This document shows positions 18,208 through 26,420 of a stretch of 64,000 nt of DNA, piece by piece. The DNA is taken from NCBI GenBank assembly GCA_965116215.1, contig OZ220494.1:1736001-1800000 (forward strand), in the 5' to 3' direction. The translations under genes were made by a program, and so were the position numbers. The DNA comes from CBDBKL01 sp965116215 (lineage in GTDB: Bacteria; Bdellovibrionota; Bdellovibrionia; Bdellovibrionales; JAKFYE01). Below the pieces are notes generated by a model. The model was not told the origin of the DNA, searched no databases, and saw nothing but the letters and a program-made list of their open reading frames with translations. Positions within the stretch are counted from its first letter, which is position 1, and every line of letters starts with the position of its first letter.

Positions 18208-18789
18208 TTACATTCCAAAAGTGTACATATCGGGCTTTAATATGTTAGATTTTCTAATTTTAGAAAAAGCTTCTGCGTATTTAGGTAATAAATTCAGGGA
18301 ATAATTCATGCGCTGTTCAACATAACCGTGTTTATTTTTTCCAAAGTTTTCAACATCTCGAACAATAACATGTTCTGGGATATAAATGAGATGAGAGTTT
18401 TTATAACTACTCATTCTGAGTTCTGCGATAGGATAGGCACCATTTCTAGATGCTGAAACACCTACGAGCAGTCCCGGTTTATGACGTAATGTGGATCCGC
18501 AAAAGAGAAAGAGGTTCTTTAAAGCGGGAGAGGCCATACCTGCATATTCCGGTGAAATAAGGACAAAGGCATCACTTTTTTCAAAATGTTTTTCAATGGG
18601 CCCCCATTGTTTTTCCCATTTTTTATCACCAGACCATACTGTTTCATCCCATAGTTCAAGAGGGTGTTCACCTAAATCTAAAAGAAATGTTTCTGTATCT
18701 TGTTCTTTTAAATAAGATTCAATATAATTTGCTACTTTTAGAGAACTGGAGTTCTTCCGATGGCTACCACAAACTATAGAAGTGTACAT
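18208..18789 (-). CDS. NADPH-dependent FMN reductase family protein
   Basis: A 193-residue flavodoxin-fold protein. I start it at MYTSIVCGSHRKNSSS, 54 bp inside the longest frame, because the strong ribosome site AAAGGGGGG sits just before this ATG. GSHRKNSSS (residues 7-15) is the FMN phosphate loop and SPEYAGMASPALKNL matches the family's second signature (PEYN..P..LKN). Expected role: NAD(P)H-dependent reduction of FMN, quinone or azo compounds in the cytoplasm. No operon partner. Confidence 0.85.
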   Translation of the reverse strand: MYTSIVCGSHRKNSSSLKVANYIESYLKEQDTETFLLDLGEHPLELWDETVWSGDKKWEKQWGPIEKHFEKSDAFVLISPEYAGMASPALKNLFLFCGSTLRHKPGLLVGVSASRNGAYPIAELRMSSYKNSHLIYIPEHVIVRDVENFGKNKHGYVEQRMNYSLNLLPKYAEAFSKIRKSNILKPDMYTFGM

Positions 18790-18926
18790 GAGATATCCCC
18801 CCTTTGTTAAATTCTTTAAATTTTTGGTTTTAAAAAGTAGCAATATATCCTAGCATAAATATAGAAAAAAATCATTGCTTCATAACACTTTAAGTGGGAT
18901 TTGCTTTGTCAGATGATAAGAGGGAA

Positions 18927-19495
18927 GAGTTTTTCTGAAGGCTTTCAAAATCTCAGACATCTCTGAGGTTCGCAGCTCGTCTCCGCTGAAGGTGAGAAGC
19001 ATAATCTGGATAGTATTCGTGAACTCAAGCATAGAATAAACAATCTCTCCACGGATACGCCCTGCGCCTCAGAGAACTCGTTTTGAAAGCCTTCAGAAAA
19101 ACTCTCCCTTGGATTCTATTTCTCTAAGCGGCGCAAATCATTTTTAAAACTTTCAAAATCTCAGACATCTCTGAGGTCCGCAGCTCGTCTCCGCTGAAGG
19201 TGAGAAGCATAATCTGGATAGTATTCGTGAACTCAAGCATAGAATAAACAATCTCTCCACGGATACGCCCTGCGCCTCAGAGAACTCGTTTTGAAAGCCT
19301 TCAGAAAAACTCTCCCTTGGATTCTATTTCTCTAAGCGGCGCAAATCATTTTTAAAACTTTCAAAATCTCAGACATCTCTGAGGTCCGCAGCTCGTCTCC
19401 GCTGAAGGTGAGAAGCATAATCTGGATAGTATTCGTGAACTTCAAGCATAGAATAAACAATCTCTCCACGGATACGCCCTGCGCCTCAGAAAACC
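18927..19495. repeat. 208-bp tandem array of family A repeat
   Basis: Nearly three direct copies with a period of exactly 208 bp (TTTCAAAATCTCAGACATCT at 18943, 19151 and 19359). The first copy holds the complete 178-bp palindromic element (18927-19104) with perfect 24-bp inverted ends; then a spacer (TCCCTTGGATTC..GGCGCAAATC) is repeated with it, and the third copy is cut off. Copies differ at only a few positions, so amplification is recent. The array fills the space between divergent FMN reductase and barrel-like genes. No gene is seen in 18844-19584. Confidence 0.9.
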
Positions 19496-19584
19496 CAGTG
19501 TATTAGATCTATTTTTTAAAGAATGTGTTGGAGTATCGGTGAAAAGGTTGTGAAATAGAATGATGTTTGAAAGGAGAGCGTATT

Positions 19585-20379
19585 GTGGTTCAGAAGTATT
19601 TAAAACACTTTATGGGAGTCAGTTTCATCTTATTGTTTTCTTCGTTGGGTGTGGCAGCGTCCATTGAACGTATTGATGTGAACTCAGGAGTATCTTTTCC
19701 TGCAGATGCCAACTCCACCTTTTCAGCTATATATGGGAGAGGAAATCCGGGAGCTTTAAAAAATACTGTAGGCACTCTGGATGTCAAAGTAGGATTTGAA
19801 AATAAGGTTTTGGGAGGAGAAGTTGTATATACAGAGAGCGTCGAAGCTGTCGGCTACCATGTGAGTGGGGGGGTTAGTGATATAAATAAAAATTACTTTT
19901 TTGCCTCAGGAGGTTTGGGGTTTGCCTTCTGTGCCTTTGGTGTTGGAGCAGGTGTTCTTTACAGTGAAGTCACAAAGACAGCTGAAATCGATCTTGGTAT
20001 TCACTGGGGAGGGCGAGAGGGCTTTGCTGCTGGTCTTACTGTCTTGGGAATACTTCATAGCTCGGCTCGCTCTTGGGCCATGGGAGTCGGTTATAGAGAG
20101 CCTGGAAATTTTCTTTTTGCTGTGGATGCAGTTCTTTATCCTGTTCGAGATGGACATTTTAATGACATCATTTATATTGATCCAATGGTGACTCTTGAAT
20201 GGATTGAACACCTTACAATGGGTATGGGATATATGTTTAATGTATCTGGTCCTTCCGTTAAGGCATTTGGAGGTCTTCATGGTGAGGTGAATTTGTGGTT
20301 ATCGTCTATTGTGGGGTTAAATTATAAGTATCAAAATGGGGTACAAGAGCACACTGTTTCATTAAAACTTGTGATCTGA
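19585..20379 (+). CDS. Probable outer membrane barrel-like protein
   Basis: About 264 residues from a GTG start chosen because AAAGGAGAG ends 6 bp before it; the longer frame begins at a TTG that lies inside that ribosome site. The signal peptide (hydrophobic LLFSSLGVAA) is followed by a Gly- and aromatic-rich sequence with alternating pattern (GLGFAFCAFGVGAGVLYSEV, MGVGYREPGNFLFAVDAVLY) that ends in alternating hydrophobics (HTVSLKLVI), consistent with a beta barrel. No named family. It converges on the AI-2E transporter gene, 21 bp apart, and lies right after the repeat array. Confidence 0.7.
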   Translation: MVQKYLKHFMGVSFILLFSSLGVAASIERIDVNSGVSFPADANSTFSAIYGRGNPGALKNTVGTLDVKVGFENKVLGGEVVYTESVEAVGYHVSGGVSDINKNYFFASGGLGFAFCAFGVGAGVLYSEVTKTAEIDLGIHWGGREGFAAGLTVLGILHSSARSWAMGVGYREPGNFLFAVDAVLYPVRDGHFNDIIYIDPMVTLEWIEHLTMGMGYMFNVSGPSVKAFGGLHGEVNLWLSSIVGLNYKYQNGVQEHTVSLKLVI

Positions 20380-20400
20380 AAATCTTTACTTTGACTTGTC

Positions 20401-21390
20401 TTAGAAGGTCCATTCCCCTTCGAGAAGCTTTGCCATTTTCTGAGTTTGCTTTATGTTTTCTAATACTAATTTTAAAGTCGCTGTCATCGGGACAGCCATA
20501 AACATTCCCGGAATGCCCCAAACGAGTCCCCAGAAGATAAGAAAGGCCAGTATTGTAACGGGATGTAAATGGAGAGTTTTTCCCATAAGTCGTGGTTCAA
20601 TGAATTGACCAATAGTCATTTGTATTAATCCAATGAGTCCAATACAGAGAACTGTTTGCCAGCCCAGTTCAAACTTTATGAGAATAAGAGGTATAGGGAG
20701 TAGTGTTGCAATAATAGATCCAATACTCGGAATAAAATTTAACATAAATGTGAGCACGGCAAACATGATAGCTAGGTCAATTCTAAATAATATAAGGACC
20801 CCCCCTACAAGAGCACCTGTTAATAATGAGACAGAGATTTTTGTCCCTATATAATAAGAAATTTGTTTCTGGATTGTTTTTAAAGATGTGTTCTGCTTTT
20901 TGGGTGCCCCTATGAGTAAAAAGGACAGCATAATGATGATGAGAGCACTATTTCCAATAACAGAAAATATTCCATGAGACAGCTTTTTCAGATAATTGAT
21001 AAGGGGTAAATCTCTTATAGTTTCTCTTACGTTATTTTGGTTTATTTCTATATTTAAAGATTCTAAAAAAGTTAATATATCAGAAGCGAGAGAATAGAGT
21101 CGTTCTCTGTAAAAAGAGAGATTGTCAATAAAGCTATCTATAGATAATGAAATGAAGAAAAAACCTCCGCTAATGATAAGGAGAACAAAGAGCATAAGCC
21201 CCGTAATGGAAAGGGCTCTTGGTATTTTTAGTTTTTGCTGAATGGTATTGACTAGAGGGTTTGTTACTGAGTAGAGAAAGAGCGCAAAAACTAATGGAAC
21301 CATAACCGGTTGGGTATAGACGAGTATCCCTACCAGAGCCACAGCAGCGATTATGAAAAGCGACAGAGATTGTAATTGTTGATCGCCCAT
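20401..21390 (-). CDS. AI-2E/PerM-family transporter
   Basis: A 329-residue integral membrane protein with about seven to eight helices in the AI-2E/PerM/TqsA pattern: two N-terminal helices, a helix pair around LSITGLMLFVLL, an amphipathic periplasmic segment (SIDSFIDNLSFYRERLY) and the conserved FIPSIGSIIATLLPIP and GQFIEPRLMGKTLHLHPVTI motifs. Members export small molecules or ions; the substrate here cannot be told. It stands alone and diverges from rpsN. A decayed copy of an internal piece of this gene lies at 26321-26420. Confidence 0.9.
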   Translation of the reverse strand: MGDQQLQSLSLFIIAAVALVGILVYTQPVMVPLVFALFLYSVTNPLVNTIQQKLKIPRALSITGLMLFVLLIISGGFFFISLSIDSFIDNLSFYRERLYSLASDILTFLESLNIEINQNNVRETIRDLPLINYLKKLSHGIFSVIGNSALIIIMLSFLLIGAPKKQNTSLKTIQKQISYYIGTKISVSLLTGALVGGVLILFRIDLAIMFAVLTFMLNFIPSIGSIIATLLPIPLILIKFELGWQTVLCIGLIGLIQMTIGQFIEPRLMGKTLHLHPVTILAFLIFWGLVWGIPGMFMAVPMTATLKLVLENIKQTQKMAKLLEGEWTF

Positions 21391-21432
21391 CTTGTCTGTT
21401 TTTCCCCTTGTAGGTTGTTTTGTGCCGGAGAG

Positions 21433-21459
21433 TGTAAATTATCCTCTTGATAATTTACA
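21433..21459. promoter_or_regulatory. 27-bp palindrome upstream of rpsN
   Basis: Perfect inverted repeat of 11 bp, TGTAAATTATC and GATAATTTACA, separated by CTCTT, 43 bp before the rpsN start and between divergent genes, so it is not a terminator of either. It overlaps or abuts the likely -35 region (TTTACA, then TATAAC 15 bp later). Size, AT-richness and target gene would suit a Fur-family operator such as Zur. Confidence 0.55.
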
Positions 21460-21502
21460 GAATTAATGACAACTATAACAGTTTAAAAAGGAGGAGTCAC
21501 TT

Positions 21503-21808
21503 GTGGCAAAGATGAGTAAAATTGCAAGTTGGCAGCGTAGAGAAGTTATGATTGAAAAGTACAGAGCACGCAGACTGGAATTGAGAAATCAAATAAAAGA
21601 TATGAGTCTGACTAGCGAGCAACGAGAGGTTGCTAGGATTGCTTTGAATAAATTGCCACGGCTTTCTATTGAAACCCGATTAAGTCGTCGATGTCGAGTG
21701 ACAGGCCGCCCTCGTGGCTATCTTCGTAAATTTGGAATGTCTAGGATTGCATTTCGTGAAGCGGCCAACAGAGGCTTGATTCCAGGGGTCATAAAGTCTT
21801 CTTGGTGA
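21503..21808 (+). CDS. rpsN: Ribosomal protein S14, zinc-free form
   Basis: A 101-residue S14 of the E. coli type. The GTG start follows AAAAAGGAGGAG. The C-terminal half (SRRCRVTGRPRGYLRKFGMSRI..REAANRGLIPG) is diagnostic. Only one cysteine is present, so it lacks the CxxC..CxxC zinc ribbon of the short S14 form. It is not in a ribosomal protein operon: it stands alone, ending 3 bp from the end of the oppositely oriented L31 gene, and next to a stand-alone S4. This suggests a second, zinc-independent copy rather than the housekeeping gene, but I cannot see the main operon. Confidence 0.92.
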   Translation: MAKMSKIASWQRREVMIEKYRARRLELRNQIKDMSLTSEQREVARIALNKLPRLSIETRLSRRCRVTGRPRGYLRKFGMSRIAFREAANRGLIPGVIKSSW

Positions 21809-21811
21809 CGT

Positions 21812-22066
21812 TCACTTTTTCTTAAATTTAGAGTACTTTTTGTTAAATCGTTCAAGTCGGCCCTCTGTGTCAACAAGCCGTTGAGTCCCAGTATAAAAGG
21901 GATGCGAGTAGGACGAGATATCCAATTTGACAAGAGGGTATTCTTTGCCATCGTCCCACGTGACAGTGTCTGAGGTTTGCATTGTCGAGAGAGCAATAAA
22001 GCCTTTATCACAAGATACATCTTTGAAGACAACCTCTCTCATTTTTGGATGAATATTTTTTTTCAT
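21812..22066 (-). CDS. rpmE2: Ribosomal protein L31 type B, zinc-free
   Basis: An 84-residue L31 of type B. IHPKMREVVFKD, LDISSYSHPFYTG and ERFNKKYSKF match the YkgM-type protein, which lacks the two CxxC pairs of zinc-binding L31; its single cysteine (VSCDKG) is not in such a motif. In several bacteria this form replaces the zinc form on the ribosome during zinc starvation under Zur control. It lies 81 bp downstream of rpsD on the same strand, probably in one transcript. Confidence 0.93.
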   Translation of the reverse strand: MKKNIHPKMREVVFKDVSCDKGFIALSTMQTSDTVTWDDGKEYPLVKLDISSYSHPFYTGTQRLVDTEGRLERFNKKYSKFKKK

Positions 22067-22147
22067 TGAACACCTGTGTATATAACTTTTCCTAAACTCA
22101 GCACTCTCTCTTTTTACCCTTTTAAGTCTCTATTGACCTTATTTTGT

Positions 22148-22789
22148 TTAAACACTTCTTTGCGCATAGTATTCTGCAAAAACCCCAGAAGAAAAAGGAA
22201 AGGGAATGGCCTCTAATCCTGGTATTTGCTTCACAGTACCTATTTTTTTACCCTTTTCTGTTTCGGCAATGTCCAGCCAGTCAACGGGCTCCAATCGAGG
22301 GCTTTGTTGTGCCTGTAGGAAGCTTTGGCCTTGATACATTTTTTCTGTTAGCTGAACTGTATCTCCCACTTTTAAAACTTGTGATGCGATATTGACTTTT
22401 TTGTCATTCACCTTCACATGGCCGTGAGAGATCATTTGTCGTGCAGCAAGTATGCTGGGAGCAAACCCCATTCGAAATAAAATATTATCTAAACGGCTTT
22501 CTAATTTTCCAATAAGTGTGTTCACCCAGTTTGTTTCTGTACCTCTTTTAGAGTGTCTAATAAAACGACGCAATTGTTCTTCTCGTAACCAATAATTAAA
22601 GAGGATTTTTTGTTTTTCTTCTAATTGAATAGAGTAGTCCGAATACTTTCTTCTCTTATTTCCATGTTGGCCCGGAGGATAGGGTTTTCGCTCCAAGGCC
22701 CCAGGTTTTCCAAGGCCTGGTAACTCAATGCCGAGTTTTCTTTGAATTTTAAACCTAGAACGTAAACGGCTATTTTTTTTCACTCTCAT
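22148..22789 (-). CDS. rpsD: Ribosomal protein S4
   Basis: A 213-residue S4, the 30S assembly-initiating protein. PGQHGNKRRKYSDYSIQLEEKQK and the S4 RNA-binding domain (RLDNILFRMGFA...ARQMISHGHVKVN) are clear. The N-terminal 40 residues carry no cysteine, so the four-cysteine zinc site found in some S4 proteins (such as Thermus) is absent. It is not with rpsM, rpsK or rpoA as in a standard alpha operon, and instead heads a transcript with rpmE2. At the protein level it looks fully functional. Confidence 0.93.
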   Translation of the reverse strand: MRVKKNSRLRSRFKIQRKLGIELPGLGKPGALERKPYPPGQHGNKRRKYSDYSIQLEEKQKILFNYWLREEQLRRFIRHSKRGTETNWVNTLIGKLESRLDNILFRMGFAPSILAARQMISHGHVKVNDKKVNIASQVLKVGDTVQLTEKMYQGQSFLQAQQSPRLEPVDWLDIAETEKGKKIGTVKQIPGLEAIPFPFSSGVFAEYYAQRSV

Positions 22790-22884
22790 ACCTTCTTTTT
22801 ATTTTGTTTGTCTTAATATTCTCTAAACACAACCCAGATTGAAAGATCTTTTTCATTCTTCTTGCTCTCTATTCTGATAAACAC

Positions 22885-22918
22885 GTTGTATCTTATTTTT
22901 TATTACAACTAATAACAA
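22885..22918 (-). promoter_or_regulatory. Promoter of rpsD-rpmE2 with overlapping inverted repeat
   Basis: On the minus strand TTGTTA (complement of 22913-22918), a 17-bp spacer and TAAGAT (complement of 22890-22895) form a good sigma-70-type promoter about 100 bp upstream of rpsD. An inverted repeat GTTGTA..TACAAC (22885-22890 and 22904-22909) overlaps the -10 and spacer, the position of a repressor site. Its half-site shares TGTAA with the palindrome before rpsN but spacing differs. Confidence 0.45.
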
Positions 22919-23051
22919 GCACCTGTCTTACTATAGAGAAAACATAAAAGTAAAGCCTCCGATGAAACCTCTAGGTGAGATAAACACTTATAATTATGCT
23001 ATGCATCAATATGAAGTTTTTCTGATGAGGATATGATTTTTATTTTTTTCT

Positions 23052-23708
23052 TCAAGCGTTCTCTTTACCTTTGGCTAAATACCAATCGACTAAACCATGG
23101 AGAAGGTAAATTAAAGGTGTAATGCCAATAGCAATAGCCAGCTTATAAAGATAGCTCGAGCTGGAAACTTCTATATATTCAGAAAAGCTGAATTTTCCCG
23201 GAAGCCAAAAGGCGATTCCAATAATAATAAAACTATCGATCAGTTGAGAAACAACTGTAGAGCCGGTGGCCCTGAGCCACAGCATTCGTCCTCCAGTTTT
23301 ATTTCTAAAAAACCAAAAGACAAATACATCAATGAGTTGGCTCACAAGAAAGGCTATAATACTTCCAACAATAATCCATAGGGATTGGCCGAAAACAGCT
23401 CTAAATGCTTCATCTGGAACGGGTGAAAACTCAGCGGCTGAAATATTCATAGAGATGTAAATGACAAGAAAGGTATAGATGATGAGACCGACAGTTAAAA
23501 AGGTGAGTTTTTTCACTCCCTCTTTACCGAAATATTCATTAATCAAGTCTGTCATAAGGAAAACAACAGGCCATGGAATCAGGCCTACGCTGACTGAAAA
23601 GTGCTCCCCTACGCTGACAACTTTCCCCCCAATCAATTCCGCAATGATAGCATTACATATAAAGAATCCACCTAATAGAATAAAGACGAATTGTTTTCGA
23701 TCAGACAT
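23052..23708 (-). CDS. yhhQ: Queuosine precursor transporter, YhhQ family
   Basis: A 218-residue membrane protein with six predicted helices of the VUT/YhhQ family, which imports queuosine precursors (preQ0/preQ1). IIAELIGGKVVSV near the N-terminus, LMTDLINEYFGKEGVKKLTF and the later FWFFRNKTGGRMLWLRATGSTVVSQLIDS are family signatures. Length is usual. The gene stands alone with a 227-bp upstream space containing a possible structured leader. Presence suggests reliance on salvaged precursor. Confidence 0.9.
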   Translation of the reverse strand: MSDRKQFVFILLGGFFICNAIIAELIGGKVVSVGEHFSVSVGLIPWPVVFLMTDLINEYFGKEGVKKLTFLTVGLIIYTFLVIYISMNISAAEFSPVPDEAFRAVFGQSLWIIVGSIIAFLVSQLIDVFVFWFFRNKTGGRMLWLRATGSTVVSQLIDSFIIIGIAFWLPGKFSFSEYIEVSSSSYLYKLAIAIGITPLIYLLHGLVDWYLAKGKENA

Positions 23709-23778
23709 TTTCGTTTTTTAAGTCCTTTACTGAAGTTTTACTCTTAGTTCTCTGAGAACGAATCAGATATCTCATTTC

Positions 23779-23810
23779 GTAGTTAAAGAGGTGCTACATT
23801 GTTCCTCTTT
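23779..23810 (-). promoter_or_regulatory. Possible pseudoknot leader of yhhQ
   Basis: The minus-strand transcript can pair AAAGAGG with CCTCTTT (complements of 23804-23810 and 23785-23791), and the loop GTAG with CTAC just downstream, giving an H-type pseudoknot. The shape and the gene suggest a preQ1 riboswitch, but the loop lengths and A-rich tail of class I preQ1 are not matched. About 70 nt separate it from the yhhQ start. Low certainty. Confidence 0.25.
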
Positions 23811-23935
23811 TAGAGTCAATTTTGTTATTTTAAAAGTATCCTTTTGATCTTAGCAGTGTTCCTCTGTTGGAGTTGATTTGAGAGAGAGTTTTTTAAGATG
23901 AAGTCGATGTAATGAGTCATTAGAAGAACTGATAA

Positions 23936-24012
23936 TGGTGACCCCGGCATGATTCGAACATGCGACACCAAGTTTAGGAAACTTGTGCTCTATCCATCTG
24001 AGCTACGGGGCC
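23936..24012 (-). tRNA. tRNA-Arg (anticodon CCT)
   Basis: Complete cloverleaf of 77 nt on the minus strand, with CCA encoded. Acceptor GGCCCCG pairs with CGGGGTC (one G-U), the D arm is GCTC..GAGC, the anticodon stem CAAGT/ACTTG holds loop TTCCTAA with anticodon CCT (reads AGG), and the T arm is GCATG TTCGAAT CATGC. The first 10 nt overlap the end of the pseudouridine synthase gene, whose stop TAG lies in the tRNA's 5' part. Confidence 0.95.
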
Positions 24013-24791
24013 ATAGGATTTTTGTGTTTTTGTCTCTTTTTGATGGATTTTTCCAATAGTATATGAGGCTTTTCAAAAACTTTCTTTAGGTCCTTCTGTT
24101 TTAGCTCTTTGTATTGGCCACGTTGAATATTGGGAAGTTTTAATTTTCCAATAGCTGTACGCTGAAGTTTAATAACATCGTATCCAATTTTGTTAAACAT
24201 ATGATGGATCTGCTTGTTCCTACCTTCTGCAATGATTATACGCACCCACTGCTTTTCTCTAGAGCCCTTATGGCATTTAGAAATATGTAAAGCTGAAACC
24301 CTTCCCCCGGGGATGGTGACTCCTTTCTGACAAAGTACTTGTAGTTCCTGACCTGTGGGTTGCCCATTTAATTTTGCCAAATAGGTCTTGGGAATAGCAT
24401 GTTTAGGATGGGTGACTTTTTGAGAAAATGCACCGTCATTTGTTATAAGTAATAAACCTTCGGTGGCCCAATCTAACCGTCCTACAGGGAAAAGGCGTAC
24501 TCTTTCCTTTTTAAAATAATCAGCTAAAGACACACGTCCCTGTGGATCCTTTAAAGTGGTCACTACATGTTTTGGTTTAAAGAAAGCATAATAAACTTTT
24601 CGAGAAGGCATTTTTATTGGCTTTTTATCGACTAAAATGCGATCCTTTAAGGGATCAACCCTTGTTCCCAACTCAAAAATCTTCTTACTGTTGACAATAA
24701 CATGACCTGAGGAAATTAATTTATCAGCTTGTCTTCGACTTGCAAGGCCAGCATCGGCTATATATTTATTGAGACGGACTTTTGTACTCAA
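24003..24791 (-). CDS. rluB: RsuA/RluB-family 23S rRNA pseudouridine synthase
   Basis: A 262-residue enzyme with an N-terminal S4 RNA-binding domain (RLNKYIADAGLASRRQADKL) and the RsuA-type catalytic domain with GRLDWATEGLLLITNDG (104-120), Asp107 being the nucleophile. It probably makes the pseudouridine near 2605 of 23S rRNA (RluB), though RluE or RluF cannot be excluded. The start is TTG at 24791, overlapping the preceding gene by 26 bp. The last three residues (Met-Ala-Pro) and stop are encoded in the first bases of the tRNA-Arg gene and just before it. Confidence 0.87.
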   Translation of the reverse strand: MSTKVRLNKYIADAGLASRRQADKLISSGHVIVNSKKIFELGTRVDPLKDRILVDKKPIKMPSRKVYYAFFKPKHVVTTLKDPQGRVSLADYFKKERVRLFPVGRLDWATEGLLLITNDGAFSQKVTHPKHAIPKTYLAKLNGQPTGQELQVLCQKGVTIPGGRVSALHISKCHKGSREKQWVRIIIAEGRNKQIHHMFNKIGYDVIKLQRTAIGKLKLPNIQRGQYKELKQKDLKKVFEKPHILLEKSIKKRQKHKNPMAP

Positions 24792-25689
24792 TGGTTTTAT
24801 CCCCTGTTAATAAACGTGAAGCCTCCCTTATCAAGAGTTTCAGAAGTTTGTCATCAGGGAAAACATATTCGACTAAATTTTTCGCCCTTTCTACCATCTG
24901 AATCAAAGTCGCCCGTGTTGAAGAATGATGGAATGAGAAATTTTCAATTGCATTTTCAAGATTCTTAATCGTATCTACATATAAAGGATCCGTTGAGCGA
25001 TGAATATAAAATCGTTCTACTCGCTTTAAAGCAAAATGCAGGGCTGGAAACTCCTCTATGCTCTTTATTGTAAAAGAGTGCACCTTTTGGAAAAGGTAAC
25101 CTCTCACAATATAGCCCTTGATCTTAGATTGATGAATATAAAAGTAGGCCCGATGACTGGCAGCTAGTTCTATACATTGCTTGACCCCTTCAGATAAATG
25201 AAGTCGTGAATCATATTGAAGAGAAGATGTTATTCCCAGAGGCCTTATCTGACCATTATGTATTGTAAAAATATTGTGAAAATATGTGGCTTTAAAAATT
25301 TTAGGAGAAAGCTCTAAAAGAACCATCGCCTTTTGTTGGTCAGGTAACGTGCGCACCCTCATGCCTTTGGTTCTGTCTACGCTCTTTTTTACAACAGCAT
25401 AAAAATCTTTAATGTGTTGAAAAGAAATCACCTGAAATGTGCTGGCCATATGAACTGTTTTTAAAGTCAGATGAGAAAACTCTGTTTTTAACATCTTATC
25501 CAAATCTTTTGCATGATTCTGCCAATGCGTAAAACGTAAACACTCCAAAATAAATTTTTGAATCAACTCAGAATTTATATCATCTTGGTCTAAACAAAAA
25601 TTTTTCAAATAGTTATAGAGACAAAGACGCATTGGGTCATTCTTGAGATCATTTTTGAATAAACGTTTTCCAAATTCTACAACAGTCAT
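24766..25689 (-). CDS. Unknown cytoplasmic protein
   Basis: A 307-residue protein with no signal peptide or membrane segment. It is rich in His, Phe and Tyr and mixes helices with strands; no family motif is recognised. Its end overlaps the start of rluB by 26 bp, so the pair is co-translated, which hints at an RNA- or ribosome-related role, but that is weak. It starts 110 bp from the divergent coiled-coil gene, so both promoters lie in that space. Confidence 0.7.
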   Translation of the reverse strand: MTVVEFGKRLFKNDLKNDPMRLCLYNYLKNFCLDQDDINSELIQKFILECLRFTHWQNHAKDLDKMLKTEFSHLTLKTVHMASTFQVISFQHIKDFYAVVKKSVDRTKGMRVRTLPDQQKAMVLLELSPKIFKATYFHNIFTIHNGQIRPLGITSSLQYDSRLHLSEGVKQCIELAASHRAYFYIHQSKIKGYIVRGYLFQKVHSFTIKSIEEFPALHFALKRVERFYIHRSTDPLYVDTIKNLENAIENFSFHHSSTRATLIQMVERAKNLVEYVFPDDKLLKLLIREASRLLTGDKTIEYKSPSQ

Positions 25690-25798
25690 GATTTATAAGT
25701 TTAATGGAAGAAGGGGAAGATGCTCAAATGAATTTGTTCACTCATTTGGATTCTTGAGCTTTTTAACGTACACTCAGAATAAAGGGTGGGTATTTTTT

Positions 25799-26302
25799 AT
25801 GAGTATGGAGCCAATGGGTAGAAAATTACATTCAGGCCTCTTTCAAGAAATTGATCGAGTCAATGAAATGGATCAAGGGGAGAATATAGAATTTTCCACT
25901 GAATTCCATCTAGGGTCTTTAAGCTTTATAAAAAAAATGGAATCCCGTCTTGAAAGTATTGAAGAGCATTTAAGTCCCCCTATCAGAGAGATTGAGCCAC
26001 GTATGTTACAACGTTTAGAAAAATTAAATCAGAGAATAAAGTTGTTGGAAAAAAAATTAGATCAAATGACTGAAGGATTTCAGTCCAAATGGCGTCATTT
26101 GATGGGAAAGGTGACAGAAAAGACGATCACTGATGGTAGAATTCAAGCTCTATTTGATCGTCATAATCACCTTGTTCATCAATTTGAAAACCGTTTAAAT
26201 CAAATGCAGAGAGTTATTAATGAACAAAAAGTTCAATTAATGAATTCAAGGGATGATTTGAGCTGTGCACGAAGAGAAATTGAAAAATTAAAACGTCTCT
26301 AA
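25799..26302 (+). CDS. Small coiled-coil protein of unknown function
   Basis: About 167 residues from ATG at 25799 (MSMEPMGRKLHSG), preceded by AAAGGGTGGG; the longer open frame upstream would run into the divergent gene. From about residue 50 on, heptad-like patterns (LEKLNQRIKLLEKKLDQM, FENRLNQMQRVINEQKVQL) predict one long coiled coil ending in EIEKLKRL. No membrane segment. Possibly structural or a scaffold; not recognised. Confidence 0.65.
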   Translation: MSMEPMGRKLHSGLFQEIDRVNEMDQGENIEFSTEFHLGSLSFIKKMESRLESIEEHLSPPIREIEPRMLQRLEKLNQRIKLLEKKLDQMTEGFQSKWRHLMGKVTEKTITDGRIQALFDRHNHLVHQFENRLNQMQRVINEQKVQLMNSRDDLSCARREIEKLKRL

Positions 26303-26320
26303 GAAGATGTGAGTGCAATG

Positions 26321-26420
26321 AGAGTTTTTCCGATAAGTCGTAGTTTGATGAATTGACCAATAATCATTTGTATTCATCCAATGAGCCCAGTGCAGAGAGC
26401 TGTTTGCTAGCCCAGTTGCT
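26321..26420 (-). pseudogene. Decayed fragment of the AI-2E transporter gene
   Basis: About 97 bp (26321-26417) align without gaps to 20573-20669 inside the AI-2E transporter gene, with roughly 11 differences. It corresponds to the GQFIEPRLMGKTL region on the minus strand. The rest of a paralogue is missing, so this is a relic of a duplication or a second transporter. The 150 bp after it carry an open stretch on the plus strand (near 26420-26529) with protein-like composition but no start or ribosome site. Nothing else is seen in 26303-26570. Confidence 0.8.

Noticed and set aside
18927..19495. Tandem array considered as a CRISPR
   Set aside because: Period is 208 bp, the spacer is repeated with the element, and units are palindromes with 24-bp ends.
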